In this document: piece after piece, positions 1 through 6,695 of the stretch
Position numbering within the stretch: position 1 is the first letter of the stretch
How the letters are laid out: every line of letters starts with the position of its first letter
NCBI GenBank assembly: GCA_036397855.1
Contig: DASWID010000123.1
Location: forward strand, 1 to 40,471
DNA: 40,471 bases
Direction of reading: 5' to 3'
Origin: Thermodesulfobacteriota bacterium
GTDB taxonomy: Bacteria > Desulfobacterota_D > UBA1144 > Nemesobacterales > CSP1-2
Translations under genes and position numbers: made by a program
The notes under the pieces: model-generated
The model's database searches: none
Seen by the model: the letters and a program-made list of their open reading frames with translations, nothing else
What the model was told of the DNA's origin: nothing

Positions 1-1
1 A

Positions 2-871
2 CCCTTGAGAAAGATAGGCTATGCCCTTTGGGAAGCCTCCAAACAAGTAGCAGCAGAAGCCATAATCACTGAGATAATACCGAGGAGATCTAACGGTGAA
101 GAGCCACCGCTGCCTGTAGCAGAACTGATGAAAATCGTAGACGTGATTCTGATACCCACTTCGATGTCACTCAGTCACACTGACGCTAGGCGCGAGGCGA
201 GTGATAAAGGTGTGCGGATTGCGACGCTACCAGGGATCACCGAAGAAACTATGATTAGGACCCTTAGTGCGGACTATTATAAGATCGCTGAGAGAAGCAG
301 AAAGATTGCCCATATTTTACATGACGGCAGTATCGTTAGGATAACATCAAACCGCGGCACTGATGTTGCGTTGTCAATTGATGGTAGGGTCGGACTTGCC
401 GATACTGGACTTAACCACAATCCGGGTGATTTTAGCAATCTACCCGCTGGCGAGGGTTACATATCTCCAGTGGAAGGTAAATCAGTTGGCGTAATTGTTT
501 TTGACGGATCTATGGCGGGAGTTGGAAAACTTCTAGATGAAATAATTAAGGTCGAAGTAATTGATGGATTTGCTTCCCGAATAGATGGAGCGGAAGGCGC
601 TAAAAAACTTTTATCGATAATGAAGCCATTAGGTAAGCTTGCGTTTAACTTAGCCGAGCTCGGAATAGGAACCAACGATAAGGCACGAATAACAGGTAAT
701 GTACTCGAGGATGAAAAGGCTATTGGTACTGTACATATGGCTTTTGGTGATAATAAAAGCATGGGAGGCTTTGTACAGGTTGCGAGTCATTTAGACGGCG
801 TCATTATGAATCCATCTGTCTATGTGGACGATGAACTCATATTGAAAGGGGGAAGGTTTGTCAATTTCTAA
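2..871 (+). CDS. M29-type aminopeptidase (AmpS/leucyl aminopeptidase family), 5'-partial
   Basis: This is the C-terminal part of a metal-dependent aminopeptidase of the M29 (aminopeptidase T/AmpS) type, expected to remove N-terminal residues from peptides in the cytoplasm. Conserved pieces visible in the translation are NLPAGEGYISP, the AELGIGTN segment with its Glu, GTVHMAFGDN with a His, and SHLDG with His and Asp. These correspond to the Glu/His/Asp ligands of the two-metal site in the family. The reading frame is open to the left edge, and the first visible residues already lie inside the fold. The family is usually 310-370 residues, so the true start lies upstream of the window and the TTG at 5 is not a convincing start. 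The next gene is over 300 bases away, so this gene appears to end its transcription unit. Family assignment is good; the actual substrate is unknown, and some relatives are annotated only as M29-family proteins. Confidence 0.8.
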   Translation, partial: PLRKIGYALWEASKQVAAEAIITEIIPRRSNGEEPPLPVAELMKIVDVILIPTSMSLSHTDARREASDKGVRIATLPGITEETMIRTLSADYYKIAERSRKIAHILHDGSIVRITSNRGTDVALSIDGRVGLADTGLNHNPGDFSNLPAGEGYISPVEGKSVGVIVFDGSMAGVGKLLDEIIKVEVIDGFASRIDGAEGAKKLLSIMKPLGKLAFNLAELGIGTNDKARITGNVLEDEKAIGTVHMAFGDNKSMGGFVQVASHLDGVIMNPSVYVDDELILKGGRFVNF

Positions 872-1185
872 TGTGAAAATTCCAATCCCCAGATGAATGG
901 TTTTGAATTGAATGCTTAAGTTAATATTTTTAGCAAGAAATTTAGCGTCCATAATTGAAGGATTCAGACAACTTCCCACTGGCTAAGATCTCATGCGTTA
1001 ACTTGAGAACACGTTTATTGGACTATTTAAGCTACACTTTATAATGAGTATACGGGATTTAAATCATTTATACTTTTGCCCAAAGAAATAAGGAGTTCTC
1101 TAGTGAGAAGGTTTATTACTATAAATTGCTTTAATAGATCATCTCGATCTTCTAATTAATTTTGGGTTTGCTCCATGGTAAATTT
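872..1185. other. Non-coding interval between the aminopeptidase and VWA genes
   Basis: This AT-rich stretch has no open frame with protein-like character. The only signal I can support is a promoter candidate at 1018-1045. I see no clear terminator hairpin after the aminopeptidase stop. Confidence 0.5.
1018..1045 (+). promoter_or_regulatory. Candidate sigma70 promoter for the VWA/GATase gene
   Basis: A perfect TATAAT (-10) at 1040-1045 is preceded by TTGGAC at 1018-1023 with a 16-bp spacer. The -35 matches TTGACA at only three positions. It would give a leader of about 135 nt before the ATG at 1186. The support is sequence similarity only. Confidence 0.35.
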
Positions 1186-3444
1186 ATGATGATGGAAGTG
1201 GCTGTTAAGAGGATTGTTTTTCTCAACCCCCCCGGAATTATAGAAGGAATATTAATTTCTATTCTATTTATTATAGTAGCGTATGCTACTCTAAAAAGCA
1301 TACAAGGCTTAGAGTCTATAAAAAGGAAGTCCATAATTTCTCTTCTGTATTTAGCTTCGTTTTCACTGATTCTATTAATGTTGTTGAATCCTGCTTTGAA
1401 GGTCGAAAACTACAGAGAAGAAAAGCCGACGCTGGCAATTCTAATTGACAACTCTTGGAGCATGAACCTCCCTTTTGGTGCTGAAGGTGTTTCGAGAATT
1501 CAAAAACTAAGGGATTATCTTAGTAATAACAGGGCATTTATCTCTGATATTGACGAGAAATTCTTCGTCAAATATTACACGTTTAATGATTCACTTCACG
1601 CGTCGTCGTTGGATTACATTAATTATACAGACCCAGAAGGACGGGATACGAATATAGTTAAATCCATTAAGGAACTGGTTGCAGACCAAGCTCCGAATAA
1701 AGTCGATTCCGTTATCATTTTCTCTGATGGAGCCGAAAATAAGGGATTAGAAGGAATTCCTGAGAGTTTTTCTCAGGACATTGATTTTAAGATAAACACC
1801 GTATTTGCTTCGGGTGATGGTCGTTTGACTGACCTCTGGATAGACAATATCAAATCAACAGATGTCGCGTTTATAAGATACCCTTTTCATATAGAAGTTA
1901 CCGTGAAATCACTCGGTTTTGGAGGCATGTCTCTTCCTGTAACACTGAAGGAGGGAGAACGCGTAATTTCGATAAAAGATGTTTTGATTGATAGTACTTC
2001 GGGTCAGGGTGTCGTAAATTTTTCAGTTACCCCAAATTCTCTGGGTAGACAAGTCTACACAGTGAGTATGCCTAGGGTTGAAGGAGATTTTATTCAAGAA
2101 AACAATCAACTGTCATTTGTATTTGATGTTATTATTAATAAGATTCGTGTACTTCATATTTCTGGAAGCCCATCGTGGGATGTAAGGTTTTTACGTAAGG
2201 CGTTAAAAAGAAACCCGAATATAGATTTGGTTTCTTTCTTTATATTGAGAGAGGCTACAGATTTAGTCTTTGCGTCTCAGGATGATCTAAGTTTAATTCC
2301 ATTTCCCGCAACTGAGATTTTTGGGAAAGAACTTGATTCATTTGACGTAGTAATATTCCAGAACTTTGACTTCCGACCGTACGGTATCTTTGGTACTCAG
2401 CTAGAGAATTTGAAGAATTATGTTGTTCGGGACGGCGGCGGATTTCTTGTTATAGGGGGTGACAGGTCATTTAACAGCATAGATTATGAAAGCTCTGCGA
2501 TTGCCGATATTCTGCCAGTGAAGTTAGGTTACTCATCCGTTGGGGAGAACAGTTCATCTGATGATAGAGAGTTTCTAACTGCTTTAACGGAAATAGGCAT
2601 CAGACATCCGATTTTAAGAATAATCCCAAATGAATATGATAATGAAAAAAATTGGATGAAATTACCGGGACTGGAGGGCTTGAATAGTGTAAGGGAACTG
2701 AAATCCAGGGCCACACCTCTTCTAACAACGCAGGGAGGAGATCCTCTTTTGGTCATAGAGCAGTTAAATGCGGGCAAGGTTGCAACATTCCTTTCTGATT
2801 CTTCATGGAAATGGGGTTTCATGGGCGCAAGCGAAGGAAATATCTCCGCCTACTATGAAAGGTTCTGGAATAGGTTGCTTCTATGGCTTGTAGATGATCC
2901 AGAACTTAGAGAAATTAGATTAAAGACCGATAATTCGTCTTACATAGTTGGGGCAACACCACAGATAGATGTTTTGAAAACTAATGATCGACAAGAAGAT
3001 GACACGATCAAGGCCACAATGATAACTCCAGATGGTCGAGAAGTCGGACTGGATGTCAAAAGTATGTCGAGTGACACATTAAATTTCCGACCTCATATTG
3101 AAGAAAATGGAATTTATAAAATTAAGGCTAGAATCGAGGGTAAAGATGACTCTGTTGAGAAGGACTACGTCGCCGAGACAGTTTTCATTGTTGAACCACC
3201 TGAAAATGAAATCAAAGGACCCACAACGAACGAAAATCTACTCAAATTACTTGCCGATAAAACGGGTGGGAAATTTGTAACATTAAGAGATGATCCAGAG
3301 AGGCTAGGGATCGAATCTACTCCGATTAAGAGGATAACCGGTTATAAGACCGAGGAGTTATGGGATAAGTACTGGATATTTATCCTGTTGGTCCTCCTAT
3401 TGTCTTCTGAGTGGCTATTACGAAGAAAATGGGGTCTGAAATAA
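1186..3444 (+). CDS. Membrane-anchored VWA / glutamine-amidotransferase-like protein
   Basis: A protein of about 752 residues with two N-terminal membrane segments (roughly residues 10-32 and 45-65) and one at the C terminus (about 727-745). The first soluble region is a von Willebrand A-like domain: DNSWS near residue 88 fits the DxSxS metal-adhesion motif, and FSDGAEN lies near 180. A class I glutamine-amidotransferase-like region follows (about 310-430, with ISGSPSWDVRFL and GGGFLVIGGDRSF). A beta-rich domain precedes the final helix. Such proteins are usually found with MoxR ATPase, DUF58 and BatA/BatB genes, none of which is here. The function of the family is not established; it probably assembles or senses something at the periplasmic face. 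No clear ribosome binding site is visible. The ATG cluster at 1186-1194 is chosen because the hydrophobic N terminus follows it directly; an in-frame TTG at 1162 is the alternative. Confidence 0.72.
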   Translation: MMMEVAVKRIVFLNPPGIIEGILISILFIIVAYATLKSIQGLESIKRKSIISLLYLASFSLILLMLLNPALKVENYREEKPTLAILIDNSWSMNLPFGAEGVSRIQKLRDYLSNNRAFISDIDEKFFVKYYTFNDSLHASSLDYINYTDPEGRDTNIVKSIKELVADQAPNKVDSVIIFSDGAENKGLEGIPESFSQDIDFKINTVFASGDGRLTDLWIDNIKSTDVAFIRYPFHIEVTVKSLGFGGMSLPVTLKEGERVISIKDVLIDSTSGQGVVNFSVTPNSLGRQVYTVSMPRVEGDFIQENNQLSFVFDVIINKIRVLHISGSPSWDVRFLRKALKRNPNIDLVSFFILREATDLVFASQDDLSLIPFPATEIFGKELDSFDVVIFQNFDFRPYGIFGTQLENLKNYVVRDGGGFLVIGGDRSFNSIDYESSAIADILPVKLGYSSVGENSSSDDREFLTALTEIGIRHPILRIIPNEYDNEKNWMKLPGLEGLNSVRELKSRATPLLTTQGGDPLLVIEQLNAGKVATFLSDSSWKWGFMGASEGNISAYYERFWNRLLLWLVDDPELREIRLKTDNSSYIVGATPQIDVLKTNDRQEDDTIKATMITPDGREVGLDVKSMSSDTLNFRPHIEENGIYKIKARIEGKDDSVEKDYVAETVFIVEPPENEIKGPTTNENLLKLLADKTGGKFVTLRDDPERLGIESTPIKRITGYKTEELWDKYWIFILLVLLLSSEWLLRRKWGLK

Positions 3445-3496
3445 CGGGTAAATTGAAACTTAGAACGGAGATTATTTTGCGAGGAGATGACCAGAA

Positions 3497-4261
3497 ATGC
3501 TTTTCACAGTAGATATTGGAAATACTAATATAATGTTTGGAATATTTAAGGAACGCGACCTGATTAATCACTGGAGAATAGGAACTGATAAGAATAAGAC
3601 ATTTGATGAATATGGGGTTCTTTTTAGAAATCTACTTGACATTAGGGGTGTTGACGTAAATTCGATTCGCGGAGCAGTTATTTCCTGTGTAGTACCAACC
3701 CTACTTGATGTTATAGTAAGAGCATTGAAGTCATATTTTGACGTGAACCCGCTAGTTGTGGAGCCTGGAATAAAAACAGGCATGCCTATTCTTTATCATA
3801 ATCCGAAGGATGTGGGTGCTGATAGAATAGTGAATGCGGTAGCTGCCTTTGATGAGTATAAGAGTAGCGTTATAGTGGTTGATTTCGGGACTGCTACGAC
3901 ATTTGATTGTGTGTCCGAAAAGGGCGAATATATAGGTGGCACTATTGCAACGGGGATACTCATCTCTGCAGAGGCCCTTTTTGGATCGGCTTCAAGACTC
4001 CCAAGGGTAGAGATTGTTAGACCAAAAACGGTGATAGGGAAAAATACGGTTCACTGCATGCAATCTGGACTGGTTTTTGGATATGCTGGTCTAGTCGACG
4101 GAATTGTCAGTAGGATCAAGGATGAGATGGGTACTAGCCCAAAGGTAATCGCTACAGGGGGGCTTGCCAGTGTCATTGCTTCTGAGAGTAAATCGTTGCA
4201 GTATATAGATGAATTTCTCTCCTTGAAAGGACTCAGATTGGTATATGAATGGAACACATAG
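3497..4261 (+). CDS. coaX: Type III pantothenate kinase
   Basis: It phosphorylates pantothenate to 4'-phosphopantothenate, the first step of coenzyme A synthesis, in the cytoplasm. The 254-residue length is typical. The ASKHA-fold motifs are present: DIGNTN at 6-11 (phosphate-1 loop), GADRI at 107-111 with the catalytic Asp109, and DFGTATTFD at 129-137. A good ribosome binding site (GAGGAG, about 3482-3487) precedes the ATG. The gene begins 52 bases after the VWA gene and overlaps the following phosphoesterase gene by 17 bases, so those two are probably translated together. Identity is clear; nothing is missing. Confidence 0.95.
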   Translation: MLFTVDIGNTNIMFGIFKERDLINHWRIGTDKNKTFDEYGVLFRNLLDIRGVDVNSIRGAVISCVVPTLLDVIVRALKSYFDVNPLVVEPGIKTGMPILYHNPKDVGADRIVNAVAAFDEYKSSVIVVDFGTATTFDCVSEKGEYIGGTIATGILISAEALFGSASRLPRVEIVRPKTVIGKNTVHCMQSGLVFGYAGLVDGIVSRIKDEMGTSPKVIATGGLASVIASESKSLQYIDEFLSLKGLRLVYEWNT

Positions 4262-4634
4262 ATTCCTGATTCAAAAACATCATACTGAACACCCCCATTT
4301 CGATCTTAAGCTGGAATTTGGAGAATTGATGAAATCATGGATTCTCCCGACTAGAATTCCGGGCGAGGGTAGCGTCAAGACCGTAGCAATTGAAATGAAG
4401 GAACGGGTCTTTAAGTCAGATGGGTTTATGAGTGCAATAGATGATCAGTATGGTATTGGTGAAGCCGAGATATGGGATAGAGGTCGTTATGACATCATCA
4501 CTAAAAGCAATGAAAAAATAACACTCCATGCAAAGGGAGAACTATTCAAAGGTCGTTTTGTCTTCATAGTTCCAAGTTGGGGAAGATGGACCGGCAAAAG
4601 ATTGTGGATACTGATAAGAATATATGACCGCTAA
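4245..4634 (+). CDS. Stand-alone LigD-type 3'-phosphoesterase domain protein
   Basis: A 129-residue protein that is a single PE domain, the module that trims 3' phosphates and ribonucleotides in LigD-dependent end joining. It begins RFLIQKHHTEHPHFDLKLE. This aligns with the family QKH...LHYDFRLE block, so His12, His18 and Asp20 match the Mn-binding residues of Pseudomonas LigD (His42, His48, Asp50). The C-terminal GELFKGRFVFI...WILIRIYD pattern is also typical. Two active-site differences are visible: the phosphate-binding Arg52 is replaced by Lys22, and the segment that normally carries His84 (EDHP) reads MKER here. No Ku or ligase gene lies nearby. The ATG is inside coaX (17-base overlap). 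Activity is uncertain because of the substitutions; the fold assignment is good. Confidence 0.8.
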   Translation: MNGTHRFLIQKHHTEHPHFDLKLEFGELMKSWILPTRIPGEGSVKTVAIEMKERVFKSDGFMSAIDDQYGIGEAEIWDRGRYDIITKSNEKITLHAKGELFKGRFVFIVPSWGRWTGKRLWILIRIYDR

Positions 4635-4717
4635 TTTATTTCCAACTAAAGAGTTTTACCTTGCCACCTTTCGCCCCAGATGATAGTCTAATTACAAAGG
4701 TGTCTTAAGGATTAAAG

Positions 4718-6337
4718 ATGGCAAAATTTGGGGATAGCTATTGTTGGATGATTAAGAATGATCCGAGAGTTTGTCCTTTCATCAAACCGGGTGAAGAGCA
4801 CATGTTACATAATCTCGAGGCTCGAATTAGGGAAAAGTGTATAAGCTGTGAGGAACTCTGTAATGATTTGGTTTTTCTTTCAATGGAAAAGGGTTCTACG
4901 TATGAAGTACTGCCTATTATTTTAGATGAGCTTGTAAAAAGGGAGCAGAAGATCAAGAAATTCGGGAAATCCCTCGAAATAAAGGAGGAGATGTTTGATA
5001 TACTTGTACATCTTTCAACTTCGCTCAAATTAGTGCTCGATGTGAACGAAATTCTCTATAAGGGATTAGTGGCCTTTACCGCAGGAAGTAGCTTCGGTTT
5101 TAACAGGGCGATCTCATTGCTGGCTGATAATAGAAAACTTTCAGGTCAGTTCGCAATTGGTCCATTAGACCAAAATGAAGCCTTATCTATATGGCACGAA
5201 ATATCAGATAAAAAACTCACCCTGGAGGAGCTTCTTGTATTTTCTCCGATTGTATTCCATAAGGAAAGCGAAAAGTTTAAAGATGTCCTGGAGGCTATGG
5301 ATTTTAGCTTACAGGAAGATCCATTCAGAAGTGTATTTCAATCAGAAAACAGTATCAGAATCTCAGATGGAGAAAGGTTGCCGGGTGTTCTTCGTGATTT
5401 TTATAAAGATACCCCTTTCTGGATTATTCCTCTGCTCTCACACCTAAGACGTCCGCTAGGTGTTATATTGCTTGATAACTTTCTCACAAAAAAAGAGTTG
5501 TCGGTTGAAGAAGTGAAAGCCCTAGAAATCTTTGCACTTGAGATCTCACTTGCATTAGAGAGAGGAATCACGTATGAGGAACTCGAAGGTAAGGTCGAGA
5601 CTCTTGAAGAGGCAAATGTGAAATTAAAGGAGCATCACGAACTTATCACTAAGCTACGGGCCGAAGCACAAATTGGAGATATGGTACTCCAACTAACTCA
5701 CTCCTTTAAGAATCCTGTGATTGCAATTGCGGGTCTGGCTAGGATTTTAAAAAAGAAGATCCAACCAGATCTTCCTATCTACAGACACACAAATGCTATA
5801 CTCGAAGAAGCTGTAAGACTTGAAAAGACGTTAAGAGATTTTGTTGCCTATGCAAAAACAAAGTATCTGTTGGATACATCAAAGATAGATATCAACAAGG
5901 TTGTTGGACTTATATACCAGGAAAAAAAATCGGCGGGTAGACAACAGGACGTTAATATTCATCTCAGTCTCTCTGAAGATCTTCCACCTGTCTTCGGGAA
6001 CGAGTATCAGATATACACATGTATTGAAAATATTGTTAACAACTCCATAGAGGCAATGCCTGATGGTGGTGAGCTTTATATCGCCACCAAAACACAGAAT
6101 GGATCAATTGCCATTGAGGTGTTTGATACAGGCCCGGGTATTTCGGAAGAAGTAATGAGAAACCTTTTTACGCCCTTTTTCACAACCAAAAGTGTTGGAA
6201 GTGGTCTAGGTCTATATACATCAAAAGAGATAATAGAGAAAATGGGTGGTAAAATTTCCCTACATTGTGTGAAAGACAAGGGTTGTACTGTGACATTAAG
6301 TCTGCCCCTCTCGGCTGAAAAGGAAAATTATGAGTAA
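4718..6337 (+). CDS. Soluble sensor histidine kinase with Cys-rich N terminus and GAF-like domain
   Basis: A 539-residue kinase with no membrane segment, so it should sense a cytoplasmic signal. Residues 1-50 hold five cysteines (9, 19, 41, 44, 48), the last three as CxxCxxxC, which suggests a metal, Fe-S or redox site. A GAF-like region spans about 95-280, followed by a coiled coil (285-315). The phosphoacceptor helix has His328 in HSFKNP. The ATPase domain shows an N box (IVNNSIEA, 439-446), DTGPG (470-474), the F-box FTPFFTT and GSGLGL (494-499), so it looks catalytically complete. AAGGAT at 4707-4712 serves as a plausible ribosome binding site. Its stop overlaps the start of the response regulator by 8 bases, which makes that the cognate partner. 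The ligand is unknown. Confidence 0.9.
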   Translation: MAKFGDSYCWMIKNDPRVCPFIKPGEEHMLHNLEARIREKCISCEELCNDLVFLSMEKGSTYEVLPIILDELVKREQKIKKFGKSLEIKEEMFDILVHLSTSLKLVLDVNEILYKGLVAFTAGSSFGFNRAISLLADNRKLSGQFAIGPLDQNEALSIWHEISDKKLTLEELLVFSPIVFHKESEKFKDVLEAMDFSLQEDPFRSVFQSENSIRISDGERLPGVLRDFYKDTPFWIIPLLSHLRRPLGVILLDNFLTKKELSVEEVKALEIFALEISLALERGITYEELEGKVETLEEANVKLKEHHELITKLRAEAQIGDMVLQLTHSFKNPVIAIAGLARILKKKIQPDLPIYRHTNAILEEAVRLEKTLRDFVAYAKTKYLLDTSKIDINKVVGLIYQEKKSAGRQQDVNIHLSLSEDLPPVFGNEYQIYTCIENIVNNSIEAMPDGGELYIATKTQNGSIAIEVFDTGPGISEEVMRNLFTPFFTTKSVGSGLGLYTSKEIIEKMGGKISLHCVKDKGCTVTLSLPLSAEKENYE

Positions 6338-6695
6338 AATCTTGGTTGTAGATGATGAAGAAAATATAAGATTTGTTTTCAAAGAGGTGCTGACTGAAGA
6401 AGGTTACGATGTATTTGAGGCAGAATCGGTGGAGGATACATTCGATATCCTTAGTCGTGAACTAATTGATCTTGTACTTTTAGATATAAAATTAAGATCC
6501 CAGAGCGGCCTTGATATACTCAAGAGGATAACAAGGGAGTTTCCAGATACACCAGTGCTACTATGCTCGGCTTATGTTTCCTTTCAAAATGATTATACGG
6601 CATGGCTCGCCGATGGTTATATTGTAAAATCGAGTGATCCCGAGGAGCTATTGGAAGAAGTGGACAAAGTTCTGAAGATGAGAGGGAAGTTATAA
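6330..6695 (+). CDS. Receiver-only response regulator
   Basis: A 121-residue CheY-like receiver with no output domain. The phosphorylation site is complete: acidic pair Asp8/Asp9, phosphoacceptor Asp52 in LLDIKL, Ser80 in CSAY and Lys100 in VKSSDP. It should be phosphorylated by the kinase that ends 8 bases into it and act by protein contact rather than DNA binding. Its stop TAA shares one base with the ATG of the nucleotidyltransferase fusion (TAATG), so translational coupling of all three genes is likely. The downstream target cannot be read from the sequence. Confidence 0.92.
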   Translation: MSKILVVDDEENIRFVFKEVLTEEGYDVFEAESVEDTFDILSRELIDLVLLDIKLRSQSGLDILKRITREFPDTPVLLCSAYVSFQNDYTAWLADGYIVKSSDPEELLEEVDKVLKMRGKL

